This document shows, piece by piece, positions 44,579 to 54,060 of a stretch of 64,000 nt of DNA. The position numbers and the translations under genes were made by a program. Origin of the DNA: DASQPR01 sp963797675 (GTDB lineage Bacteria; Actinomycetota; Actinomycetes; Mycobacteriales; Micromonosporaceae); NCBI GenBank assembly GCA_963797675.1, contig CAWCQQ010000002.1, forward strand, positions 1,550,001 through 1,614,000, in the 5' to 3' direction. The notes under the pieces were generated by a model that searched no databases, was not told where the DNA came from, and saw only the letters and a list, made by a program, of their open reading frames with translations. Position 1 is the first letter of the stretch. Each line of letters opens with the position of its first letter.

Positions 44579-45356
44579 ATGAATGAGCTGGCCGGACGCG
44601 TACTCGCGGATTATGTGCGGTGGACCGACGAACTCGCTCCCGGAGTGATCGACGGCATCTACGTCGTCGGATCGCTCGCGCTCGACGATTTCCACGAGGA
44701 CACGAGCGACATCGACTTCGTCGGCGTACTGCATGCGGATCCGTCGCCGGAGCAGCTGGCGGCGCTCGCCTCCGTACACGGGAAGGTGACGGCCGGGTGG
44801 CGTCGCCCGTACCTGGATGGTGTTTATCTGACGCCGGCGGACCTCGCGGCCGGACCGCGGGTCGGCACACCGCGGCCGGCGGTGCACATGCACGAGTTCA
44901 CTGCGGCGAGCACGTTCGCGCAGGACCAGATCACCTGGCACACGCTGGCCCGGCACGGTGTGACCGTGGCCGGCGTACCAGCTGGTGAGCTGGGTATCCG
45001 GACCGACCGGCATGAGCTGATCGACTGGGTACGGGGCAATGTCGCCGACTACTGGCGGCCGTGGGTCGGTCGCTACGGTTCGCTGCGCGGACTGGGAGCG
45101 CTGGGCGATTGGCCGACCGCGTGGGGCGTGCTCGGCATCTCCCGGATGTCCTACACGGTCGCGACGGGTGAGATCACGTCGAAGCGGGGAGCCGGCGAGT
45201 ACGCGCTGCAGAAGACCGGCATCCTCGCAGCTCATCCTGAACGAATGCCTGCGGATCCGCCGCGGTGACGGCTCCCCGTCGCTCTACCGGTCGAAGCTCG
45301 CCCGCCGCCGGGATGCGCTCGCCTACCTGCACTCCACGTTGGACCAGTTGCTCTAG
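44579..45356 (+). CDS. Nucleotidyltransferase, aminoglycoside adenylyltransferase-like (one frameshift)
   Basis: About 258 residues. The nucleotidyltransferase signature is VVGSLALDDFHEDTSDIDFV (GS-x9-D-x-D), followed by WRRPYLDGVYLTPADLA and the C-terminal helical domain of the ANT(3'')/ANT(9) fold (GISRMSYTVATGEITSKRGA). One extra base near 45226 shifts the frame; repaired, it continues LILNECLRIRRGDG and ends at TAG 45354. Similarity to resistance enzymes does not prove resistance; such genes are common in soil actinomycetes. Confidence 0.75.
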
Positions 45357-45372
45357 ATCAGTTGCGCTAGAC
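45345..45372. repeat. Two tandem 14-bp repeats carrying both convergent stop codons
   Basis: CAGTTGCTCTAGAT (45345-45358) and CAGTTGCGCTAGAC (45359-45372) differ at two positions, with a partial third copy CAGTTTGAG. The CTAG of copy 1 gives the plus-strand stop, that of copy 2 the minus-strand stop of the HAD gene. Confidence 0.75.
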
Positions 45373-46038
45373 CAGTTTGAGGACCCGATCGAGGCCTCGG
45401 GGCAGGCGCGGAGACGGTACGAGCGGCAGGATCAGCGCCGTTATGCCGGCCACGATCGCGCCGCCGTCACCGGCCGCGTGGTCGCCGACCATCAACGTCT
45501 GTTCCGGTTCGGCCTGCATGATCTTGAGCGCGGTGCGCCACATCTCCAGCTCCGGCTTGACGAATCCCACCTCGTAGGAGATGACGTACGCGTCGACCAG
45601 GCCATCCAGCCCATGTCGCGCGAATGCCGGCCGGATGTCCTGCCCGTAGTTGCTCACGATGCCCACCCGTACACCGCGCTCGCGCAGCGTCGCCAGCGTG
45701 GCCGGCACGTCGGCGTAGGGGATGAGGCTGGCCAGGTGGTTCTCGAACAGCGCGGCCGCGAACTCCGGCTCGACGCCGGGGATCTGCCGGAGGATGGCCG
45801 GTAACGCCAGGGCGAAGACCTCCGGGTCGAGATCGCGGCCGATGTGGTCCGGATCGGTCGCGGTCGAGCGGAGCCGCTCGGCGAGCTCCGCGCTGATCAT
45901 CTCGGGCTCGCCGGGTGCGACCGGCCGGCCGATCGCAGCCGCGGCGCCGCGAACCCACTCGTCCGGGTCGCCGGCGAACAGCGTCCAGGCGAAGTCGAAC
46001 AGAACGCAGGTGATGTCGGGGGAGGGCATACGAATCAT
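45367..46038 (-). CDS. HAD-superfamily hydrolase
   Basis: 223 residues (ATG 46029, three codons later, is also possible). Motif I is CVLFDFAWTLF: the first Asp is kept but the +2 Asp, normally the general acid/base of phosphatases, is Ala, as in phosphonatase-type HADs. Motif II is VGIVSNYGQ, motif III Lys is in EVGFVKPELEMW and motif IV is LMVGDHAAGDGG. The cap is helical (about 20-90). Substrate unknown. Confidence 0.85.
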   Translation of the reverse strand: MIRMPSPDITCVLFDFAWTLFAGDPDEWVRGAAAAIGRPVAPGEPEMISAELAERLRSTATDPDHIGRDLDPEVFALALPAILRQIPGVEPEFAAALFENHLASLIPYADVPATLATLRERGVRVGIVSNYGQDIRPAFARHGLDGLVDAYVISYEVGFVKPELEMWRTALKIMQAEPEQTLMVGDHAAGDGGAIVAGITALILPLVPSPRLPRGLDRVLKLV

Positions 46039-46131
46039 CCTAATGTGCTAAATCCGGCACGAGAGAATGTCCCCCTTCGGGCAGTAATAGCTGATCAGAA
46101 CCCGCGCGTCACGGTTGCTCGGCGTCCTCTA

Positions 46132-46147
46132 TCGAACTAGTGTTCTA
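46132..46147. promoter_or_regulatory. LexA (SOS) box of the mutasome operon
   Basis: TCGAACTAGTGTTCTA matches the actinobacterial consensus TCGAAC-N4-GTTCGA at 14 of its 16 positions, including the complete GAAC-N4-GTTC core. It ends 3 bp before the imuA' ATG at 46151, so LexA would block the promoter directly and the message is probably leaderless or nearly so. Confidence 0.85.
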
Positions 46148-46150
46148 AAG

Positions 46151-46891
46151 ATGCAGGCCGCCGCGCTCTCCGATCTCCACGGTCTCGTCAAGCGAGCCAG
46201 CGACCTCACCGGCGAGTCCGCGGGCCTCGGCGCCGACCGGCTGCTCCCGGTCGCGGAGCAGTTCAAAGCCTTATTGCCAGGGTACGGTCTCCGGCGCGGC
46301 AGCGTGGTCGGCGTAACCGGCACGGTTCCCGGGACGACGTCGCTACTCCTGGCGCTGCTGTCCACCGCATCCAAATCCGGCTCGTGGTGTGCCGTGGTCG
46401 GCATGCCGTCGATGGGCTTCGTCGCCGCGGCCGAGACCGGCATTGTGCTGGATCGCCTCGCGCTCGTGCCGAACCCGGGTCCGGACTGGCCGAACGTCGT
46501 CGCCGCGCTGATCGACGGGTTCGACCTCGTGGTGATCGGTGTGTATCGGATGGGTGGACAGATCGCCGCGTCGGTGTGCGCGCAGATGGCCGCGCGGGCG
46601 CGGCGGCGCGGCAGCGTGCTGGTGCCGTTCGGCGCCGGGTGGGACGGCGCCGAGGTGACACTCGGCCTTGTCGACAGCCGGTGGGACGGCATCGGTGAGG
46701 GCGCCGGCCGTACGGTCGCCATCACCGCGAAGGGTCGAGGCGCCGCGTCGATCGGTCGACAGGCCGAGATGCTCCTACCCGCGCCGACGAACACCGGCCG
46801 GTATTTCCGTCCGTTCGTGGTGGATCCGGCTACCAACGCCGGCCCAACCACTGCCGCCACGTCCCCGTCTCGCCTGCACCTGGTCCAATGA
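46151..46891 (+). CDS. imuA': ImuA'-type mutasome accessory protein
   Basis: 246 residues. A degenerate RecA-like fold: LLPGYGLRRGSVVGVTGTVP precedes TTSLLLALLSTASKSGSWCA and FDLVVIGVYRMGGQIAASVC; the Walker A is not intact (TGTVPGTTS). It is the upstream partner of imuB and dnaE2, as in mycobacteria, where ImuA' and ImuB scaffold DnaE2 for damage-induced mutagenesis. The SOS box directly before ATG 46151 sets the start. imuB begins 49 bp downstream. Confidence 0.85.
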   Translation: MQAAALSDLHGLVKRASDLTGESAGLGADRLLPVAEQFKALLPGYGLRRGSVVGVTGTVPGTTSLLLALLSTASKSGSWCAVVGMPSMGFVAAAETGIVLDRLALVPNPGPDWPNVVAALIDGFDLVVIGVYRMGGQIAASVCAQMAARARRRGSVLVPFGAGWDGAEVTLGLVDSRWDGIGEGAGRTVAITAKGRGAASIGRQAEMLLPAPTNTGRYFRPFVVDPATNAGPTTAATSPSRLHLVQ

Positions 46892-46940
46892 TTTCTAGTC
46901 CAATGACTTCGGACTCCAGGATCACCTTTCTGCTGGGGTT

Positions 46941-48488
46941 GTGAGGGCCGTGGGGGCGGCTCGGACGATGCTGGTGTGGTGTCCGGACTGGCCGGTGGTG
47001 GCGGCCGAGATCATCGACGGCGTACCGGCTCGGGCTCCGGTCGCGGTCATGCACGGCAACCGCGTCATCGCGACCTCGCCCGCAGCCCGAGCCGAAGGCG
47101 TACGCCGTGGTCTGCGCAAACGTGACGCGCAGTCCCGGTGTCCGAGCCTGATCGTGGTCGACTACGACCCGGCCCGGGATGCCCGAGCGTTCGAACCGGT
47201 GGTCGCTGCGGTCGAGGATGTGGCGGCCGGCGTCGCCGTCATCCGGCCGGGTGTCTGCGCGCTCGCGGCTCGGGGACCGTCCACCTACTTCGGAGGAGAG
47301 GAGGTCGCCGCCGAGCGCATCGTCGAACACATCGCCACCGAATGCTCGGTGGAGGCACAGATCGGCGTCGCCGAGGGTACGTTCGCGGCCCTGCTCGCCG
47401 CGCGGGCCGGCCGGCACATTCCGCCCGGACAGACGGCCGCATTCCTGGCCACGGTGTCGATCGCCACGCTGGACCGGCCGGCGTTGACCGGACTGCTCGA
47501 GCGCATGGGTATCCGTACCCTGGGCGATTTTGCGGCCTTGAGCGCGGCGGACGTGGCCGCGCGATTCGGCCTGGACGGCGCGCTCGCCCAGCGGTTGGCG
47601 GCCGGAAAGGATGACCGGCCGCTCGCGGTCCGGATGCCGCCACCCGACCTGGATGTCGAGGAGCGGCTGGAAGAGCCGATCGAACGGGTGGATGTGGCCG
47701 CGTTCGCGGCTCGCGTGCTGGCCGAGCGGCTGCATGAGCGCCTCTCCGGGTACGGGCTGGCGTGCACCCGGCTCGTCATCAGCGCGATTACCGTCGACGG
47801 CCGCGAACTTCACCGGGAGTGGCGGCATGACGGCGTCCTGACCGCGGCCGGCATCGCGGACCGGACCCGATGGCAACTCGACGGCTGGCTGAGCCGGCAC
47901 AAGCGCACCGGAGAAGTCGCGCCCGGCGGGATCGCGGTGCTCCGGCTGTCACCGCAGGGTGTGCTCGCACAGATCGGCATGCAGCCGGGTCTGTGGGGCG
48001 AGGCGGGCGAGGAGCGCGACCGTGCGCATCGGGCACTGCACCGCGTGCAGGGCCTGCTCGGACCGGATGCGGTGCTGCGGCCGATCCTCGGCGGCGGCAA
48101 CGATCCGGCCGCGCGGGTGACGCTGGTGCCGTGGGGTGAGGAGTACGTGCCGGCCACGCCCGACGGCCCGTGGCCGGACCGACTGCCGTCGCCGTCACCG
48201 GCGGCCGTGCTGCCCGTGCCGTTGCCGGTCGTCGTGGTCGACGCGGAGGGGCGGCCGGTGACCGTGTCGCCGCGGCTGCTGCTGTCCGCTCCGCCGGAAC
48301 GGTTGGTGATCGACGGCCGAGCGGTCGAGATCGTCGACTGGGCCGGACCGTGGCCAGTCGACGAGCACTGGTGGGACCGGCGTACGGCCAGGGCCGTGCT
48401 GCGTTTCCAGGCGCTCCTGGCGGACCGGCGGCTGGTGCTGCTCGCGCTGTCCGGCGGTCAATGGGAACTGGTGGCCGACTATGACTGA
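46941..48488 (+). CDS. imuB: ImuB, catalytically inactive Y-family polymerase homologue
   Basis: 515 residues. Y-family layout, but the catalytic acidic motif at the N-terminus is replaced (RTMLVWCPDWPVVAAEII) and the SxDE motif is missing, as in other ImuB proteins; PSTYFGGEEVAAERIVEHIA and RMGIRTLGDFAALSAADVAA (helix-hairpin-helix) follow. The C-terminal region recruits the beta clamp and DnaE2. Starts with GTG 46941 and is followed by dnaE2 after 15 bp. Confidence 0.92.
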   Translation: MRAVGAARTMLVWCPDWPVVAAEIIDGVPARAPVAVMHGNRVIATSPAARAEGVRRGLRKRDAQSRCPSLIVVDYDPARDARAFEPVVAAVEDVAAGVAVIRPGVCALAARGPSTYFGGEEVAAERIVEHIATECSVEAQIGVAEGTFAALLAARAGRHIPPGQTAAFLATVSIATLDRPALTGLLERMGIRTLGDFAALSAADVAARFGLDGALAQRLAAGKDDRPLAVRMPPPDLDVEERLEEPIERVDVAAFAARVLAERLHERLSGYGLACTRLVISAITVDGRELHREWRHDGVLTAAGIADRTRWQLDGWLSRHKRTGEVAPGGIAVLRLSPQGVLAQIGMQPGLWGEAGEERDRAHRALHRVQGLLGPDAVLRPILGGGNDPAARVTLVPWGEEYVPATPDGPWPDRLPSPSPAAVLPVPLPVVVVDAEGRPVTVSPRLLLSAPPERLVIDGRAVEIVDWAGPWPVDEHWWDRRTARAVLRFQALLADRRLVLLALSGGQWELVADYD

Positions 48489-48503
48489 TCATCGGGGGTC
48501 GAC

Positions 48504-51500
48504 ATGGGCTGGATGAGTCAGGACCACCTCACGTGGCAGCAGCTCAAGGATCGGATGACCGGCGCGGTCGTCGATCCACTCGCGAACGCCGACGGCGGTG
48601 ACGGCCCGGGTTTCAGCCGCCATCGAGCGCCCTATCAACCCGGCCCGATCGATGTGGAGCCCAGCCGGATCCCCTACGCCGAACTGCACTGCCACTCCAA
48701 CTTCTCGTTCCTGGACGGCGCGTCGACGCCGGAGGAGATGGTCGAGGAGGCGGTCCGGCTCGGCCTTGTCGCGCTCGCGATCACCGATCACGACAACCTG
48801 TCCGGCGTGGTCCGGTTCGCGGAGGCGGCGAAGGAGCTGAAGATGCCGGCCGTCTACGGCGCCGAACTCGGCCTCGGTGGCGCGGTCCGATCCGGTCTGC
48901 CGGACCCGGACGATGAGCACCTGCTGGTGCTCGCCCGCGGCCAGGACGGTTATGCCCGCCTGTCCCGCCACATCGGCCTCGCGCACCTGGCCGGTGGCGA
49001 GAAGGGAAAGCGGGTCTACCAGCTCGACGACCTCGCCGACGATCTACGAGACCACGCGGTGATCCTGACCGGATGCCGGAAGGGCAGCGTCCCGCGGGCG
49101 CTCCGCGAACACGGCTTCGACGCGGGGGCTTCCGCGCTCGATGCGCTGACGGACCGGTTCGGCCGGGACAACGTCGCGGTCGAGCTGATCGACTACGCGA
49201 ATCCCCTGGACCGCAATCGCAACGACGCGCTCGCCCAGCTGGCCCGAGAGCGAGGGCTGCCGATCGTCGCCTCCGGCGGCGTGCACTTCCACCATCCCTC
49301 GCGCCGCCGGCTCGCGTCGATCGTCGCCGCCGTACGCGCTCGGAGCAGCCTCGATCAGATGGAGCCGTACCTGCACACGCCGAGTGCCTACCTGCGCTCC
49401 GGCGACGAGATGGCGATCCGATTCGCCCGCTATCCGGGTGCCGTCGCGTACGCCGCGCAGCTGGGTGCCGAGTTGAGCTTCGACCTGCTGCTGATCGCGC
49501 CGCAGTTGCCGCCGTTCGAGGTGCCCGCCGGGCATCGCGGCGAAGCGACCTACCTGCGCCACCTCGCGTACGACGGCGCCGAGAAGAGGTACGGCCCGCG
49601 AAGTGCCCACCCCGACGCGTACGAGCGGATCGACTACGAACTAGCGCTGATCGAGCAGCTGAACTTCCCCGGATACTTCCTGGTGGTCTGGGAGATCGTC
49701 GAGTTCTGCCGGGACCAGAACATCTTCTGCCAGGGCCGCGGCTCGGCCGCGAACTCGGTGGTCTGCTTCGCGCTGTTCATCACGAACGTTGACCCGCTCA
49801 GCGATATCGGGGAGGGCCTGATCTTCGAACGGTTCCTCGCGCCGGAACGCGACGGGCCGCCCGACATCGACGTCGACATCGAGTCCGACCGGCGGGAAGA
49901 GGTGATCCAGCACGTCTTCGCGAAGTACGGCCGGCAGCACACCGCCCAGGTCGCGAACGTGATCTCGTACCGGCCGAAGTCGGCGGTCCGGGACGTGGCC
50001 CGGGCCTTCGGCTACTCGCCCGGCCAGCAGGACGCGTGGAGCAAGCAGATCGACCGGTGGGGCTCGGTATCCGCGCAGGACGGCATCCCGGAACACGTAC
50101 AGCGCTATGCGAATGAGCTGCTGGAGGCGCCTCGGCATCTCGGCATCCACTCCGGCGGCATGGTGATCTGCGATCGCCCGATCATCGACGTCTGCCCGGT
50201 CGAGTGGGCCCGCATGCCCGGCCGGACCGTCCTGCAGTGGGACAAGGACGACTGCGCCGCGGTCAACCTGGTCAAGTTCGACCTGCTCGGACTCGGCATG
50301 CTGTCCGCCCTGCACTACGCATTCGACTTTCTCCAGACCGGGCAGACTTTTACCGATCTGTCACCGACCGACCCCGACGTGTACGAGATGCTCTGCGACG
50401 CGGACACCGTCGGCGTGTTCCAGGTGGAGAGCCGCGCCCAGATGTCCACGCTGCCGAGGCTGCGCCCGCAATGCTTCTACGACCTGGTGGTCGAGGTTGC
50501 GTTGATCCGGCCGGGCCCGATCCAAGGCGGTTCGGTGCACCCGTTCATCCGCCGGAAGAACGGGCTGGAGGAGGTCAACATCCCGCATCCGCTGATGCAC
50601 GGTGCACTCGCGCGCACGCTGGGCGTACCGCTGTTTCAGGAACAGATGATGCAGCTCGCGACGGACACCGCGAGCTTCACGCCGGCCGAGGCGGATGAGC
50701 TGCGGCGCGCGATGGGTTCGAAGCGATCGTCCGCGAAGATGGAGCGCCTCCGGCAGCGCCTCTACGACGGCATGACCGCGAACGGCATCTCCGCGGAGAT
50801 CGCCGACGACATCTACACGAAGCTCGCCGCGTTCGCGAACTACGGCTTCCCGGAGAGCCACGCGATCAGCTTCGCCTACCTCGTCTACGCGAGCGCGTGG
50901 CTCAAGCGCTACCACCCGGCCGCATTCACGGCCGCGCTGCTCGGGGCGCAGCCGATGGGCTTCTACTCGCCACAGTCGCTCGTCGACGACGCACGGCGGC
51001 ACGGCGTGCACGGTGCTGCGCCCGGATATCAATGCGAGCGGGGTCAAGGCGATCCTCGAATACCCGCCCGGTGCCCGTTTTGTCAGCGCTCCGGGTGAGC
51101 CGCCGAGCCGGTGGGGGATCGGTGGCCCGATCGTGCGGCTCGGCCTCGACATGGTCCGCACGCTGGGCGACGAGGTCGCGAAACGGGTGGTCGAGGCGCG
51201 TGCGGACGGCCCGTACCAGAGCATGACCGATCTGGCCCGCCGCGCACGTCTGAGCGCAGGCCATCTGGAGGCCCTGGCCACCGCGGACGCCTTCGGCTGT
51301 CTGGGGTTGAGCCGCCGGGAGGCGCTATGGGCGGCCGGTGCGGCCGCGAGCGACACCGCGGACCGCCTGCCGGAGACCGCGGTGGGCACGCACGCACCGA
51401 TGCTGCCAGGCATGGACGCCACGGATGAGCTGATCGCGGACGTGTGGGCTACCGGGTTGTCACCCGACAATCATCCGATCGCACTGGTACGCCCGACCCT

Positions 51501-51840
51501 CACATCCCGTGGTGCCCTGGCGATATCGCAGCTGCCCACGATCGAAGGCGGTACCCGGATCCTGGTCGGCGGCGTGGTCACACACCGGCAACGCCCGGCG
51601 ACCGCGGCCGGGATCACGTTCCTGAGCCTGGAGGACGAGACCGGCATGCTGAACATCGTCTGCTCGCCCGGGCTGTGGCAGCGCTACCGGAAGGTGGCGC
51701 TGGGAAGTGCGGCGATGCTGATCCGGGGCATCGTGGAGATCACCAGGACGACCGGCAACAAGGATGTGATCAACCTGGTGGCCGACCGCCTGGATCCGCT
51801 GCCGATCTCCACCAAGCCGGCCTCCCGAGACTTCCGTTGA
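48504..51840 (+). CDS. dnaE2: Error-prone DNA polymerase III alpha subunit DnaE2 (one frameshift)
   Basis: About 1,111 residues. The PHP domain opens with YAELHCHSNFSFLDGASTPE, the polymerase core has FCQGRGSAANSVVCFALFIT and the catalytic PDIDVDIESDRREEVIQHVF, and RRAMGSKRSSAKMERLRQRL follows. The C-terminal OB fold reads ILVGGVVTHRQRPATAAGIT. One extra C near 51015 shifts the frame; repaired, it reads RHGVTVLRPDINASGVKAIL. Last gene of the SOS-controlled mutasome. Confidence 0.95.
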
Positions 51841-51990
51841 CGGGCTTGTGGATCGTTGGGCTGGTATGCACCATCCGATCGGGTTTCCGCTCCGTCTGAA
51901 CCTCGTCCGGGGTCGGGATCGGCGGGTGTTGCACGGACGCGTACCGGCCGGGCAGAATCCCGCTCACCAGATCGAGGCAAGGGCGGCACG

Positions 51991-54012
51991 GTGTCGAGGA
52001 CGGATTCGCACGAGGGTTATCTGCTGGGCGGCCGCTACCGGATCGGCACGATCATCAGTCAAAGCGACGTGGGTACGGTGTGGGACGCCCATGACACGCA
52101 GCTCGACCGGCCGGTGGCGGCGCACGAGGTCCGCTTCCCGGATGATCTGGGCGACGATGACCGCACTGTGGCGATCCGGTCCGCGATCGAGGACGCGAAC
52201 GGCGTCGCCCGGTTGACGCATCCGTCGATGGTCGCCGTGTACGACGTGATCGACGACGACGGCCGGCTGTGGATCGTGATGCAGCCGGTGCCGGGCCGAT
52301 CGCTGGAGCAGGCGGTCAGCGATGACGGCCCCTGGGCGCCGGAAGACGTCGCACGCGTGGGCGTCGACCTCCTGAACGCGTTGGAGGTCGCGCACGCCGC
52401 CGGCGTCATCCATCGCGACGTGAACCCGTCGAACGTCCTGGTCGGACCGGACAGCCCGGCGATGCTTACCGGCTTCCCGATCGTCAGAACGGGCGGTGTC
52501 GGGCCGGGCTCGTCCGGCTACCCGGGTTCGCCCGGCTACATCGCGCCGGAGCAGATCGTGCCGGGAGCGACGACGCCGGCCGCCGACCTGTTCGGCCTGG
52601 GTGCGACGTTGTTCTTCGCGGTCGAGGGGCAGAGCCCGTTCCACGCGGAGGATGCGATGGCGGCTGCGTTCGCCGCGGCGATCCATCCCCATCCGCGCCC
52701 GGAACGCGCGGGCCCGCTGACGCCGGTGATCGACGGGCTGCTGGCGAAGGATCCGCGCGGCCGGTTGAGCATTGCCGACGCCCGTACGATGCTCGTCGGT
52801 GTCCTCAACGCCGACGCGCTCGGTGTTGACGTCACCCGTGCAGACGTCCTCAGTCCTGACGTCGTCAGCGCCGACAGTCCCAACACCGATGCCCCTAATG
52901 CCGACGCGCTCGGTGCAGCCGTCGCCACCGCAGACGTCCTCGGTGCCGACATGGTCAGCGCCGACGTCTCCAACGGCGGCGGCATCTCCGCTGCGGATGT
53001 TCCGAGCGAAGACGTTATCGCTGCCGGCGCCGTGGAAGGATCGGCGTCAGCCGAGTCGTCGCTGTCCGGGAGGACCGATCAGGAACGGGTTCCGTCTACA
53101 TCCGTGCTGGTAGCAGCGGCGTCGGCGGCTGAGCCGGAGGCCGTCGTCGCGGCGCGATCGGCCGGGGCCTCGGAGGATCGGGACACCCCGACGACCCACC
53201 GCTCTGCTCCCGGTCGGCATCGCGGGCGCCTCGCGCTGGTCGCCGTTGGGGCCGTCGTCGTACTCGTCGGTGCCGGTGCGGCCATTGCCCAGGCCTTTAC
53301 CGGCGGTTCCCCGGCGCCGCTCGCCGCGGCCTCACCGTCGCCGGCCGCCGTGGTGGCACCCGCCCCGATCCCGTCGGACGGTCCGACCTCGCCCGCCAAC
53401 CCCACGCCGTCCACCGAGCCGCCCTCGCCGCGGGTCACCTCGATCATGCTGTACGTCACCAAAGGCCCGTTCCCGGCGTGCCAGGCGACGAGTACCGCCA
53501 CCGTGCACGTCTCGGCCGGCCCGGTGACCGTCACGCTGGCCACGAAGATCAACGGGATCAACGGCCGGAAGACCCTGACATTCGGCCCCGGCGGGGCGCA
53601 ATCGAAGTGGGTCAGCATCGGCGTGGCCGGGGACGACACCGGCGGTACCGTACGCGTCACCGCCACCGCGCCGAACAGCGTGCAGGTAACGCGCAGCTGG
53701 AGCACGGTGACCGCGTGCATCCACGGCTTCACCACGGGCGCCCCCACCGCGCAGTGCACATCAGGCGGGGGCCTGACCATTTCGATCCCGGTCTCCGTGC
53801 ACAGCTTCCCGTCGGTCGATGGCGTCACCGTCAAGTACTTCGTCAACGGCGGATACAGCGGCAGCACAGGCGCCCCCGTTAACCCGCAGACGACGCAGAC
53901 CATCACCGGCGACACCATGGGCCCGTACACCACGGGTCCGTATCAGGTATATGCCATGGTGACCGACGGCCACCAGACCATCAGGTCTGCAACCGTATCG
54001 GGATCCTGCTGA
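51991..54012 (+). CDS. Transmembrane Ser/Thr pseudokinase with a pentapeptide-type repeat linker
   Basis: 673 residues from GTG 51991. The kinase fold is complete but active-site residues are lost: the Gly-loop is IISQSDVGTVW, the VAxK Lys is His45 (RPVAAHEVRF), the catalytic loop is HRDVNPSN (Lys to Asn145) and DFG is GFP (LTGFPI, Gly161). Residues 274-328 are eleven pentads such as ADALG and ADVLS, encoded by 15-bp units. A helix (LALVAVGAVVVLVGAGAAIA) follows, then a Pro/Ser spacer and a beta-rich extracellular domain with cysteines (GPFPACQATSTATVHVSAGP). It starts 150 bp after dnaE2. Confidence 0.88.
   Translation: MSRTDSHEGYLLGGRYRIGTIISQSDVGTVWDAHDTQLDRPVAAHEVRFPDDLGDDDRTVAIRSAIEDANGVARLTHPSMVAVYDVIDDDGRLWIVMQPVPGRSLEQAVSDDGPWAPEDVARVGVDLLNALEVAHAAGVIHRDVNPSNVLVGPDSPAMLTGFPIVRTGGVGPGSSGYPGSPGYIAPEQIVPGATTPAADLFGLGATLFFAVEGQSPFHAEDAMAAAFAAAIHPHPRPERAGPLTPVIDGLLAKDPRGRLSIADARTMLVGVLNADALGVDVTRADVLSPDVVSADSPNTDAPNADALGAAVATADVLGADMVSADVSNGGGISAADVPSEDVIAAGAVEGSASAESSLSGRTDQERVPSTSVLVAAASAAEPEAVVAARSAGASEDRDTPTTHRSAPGRHRGRLALVAVGAVVVLVGAGAAIAQAFTGGSPAPLAAASPSPAAVVAPAPIPSDGPTSPANPTPSTEPPSPRVTSIMLYVTKGPFPACQATSTATVHVSAGPVTVTLATKINGINGRKTLTFGPGGAQSKWVSIGVAGDDTGGTVRVTATAPNSVQVTRSWSTVTACIHGFTTGAPTAQCTSGGGLTISIPVSVHSFPSVDGVTVKYFVNGGYSGSTGAPVNPQTTQTITGDTMGPYTTGPYQVYAMVTDGHQTIRSATVSGSC
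52810..52974 (+). repeat. Eleven tandem 15-bp coding repeats in the pseudokinase
   Basis: Units of the form GCCGACGCGCTCGGT (52810 and, identical, 52900) repeat eleven times without gaps; nine encode Asp at position 2, most with Val or Ala at 3. Two further, more divergent pentads follow. Confidence 0.8.
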
Positions 54013-54013
54013 A

Positions 54014-54060
54014 CGGCTGTCAGGGCTGACCGGCTGTCAGGGCTGACCGGCTGTTAGGGC
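54014..54060. repeat. 17-bp tandem repeats between convergent genes
   Basis: CGGCTGTCAGGGCTGAC occurs twice without spacing (54014-54030, 54031-54047), followed by a partial third copy CGGCTGTTAGGGC that holds the TTA read as the minus-strand stop. They fill the whole 41-bp gap after the pseudokinase. Confidence 0.85.
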
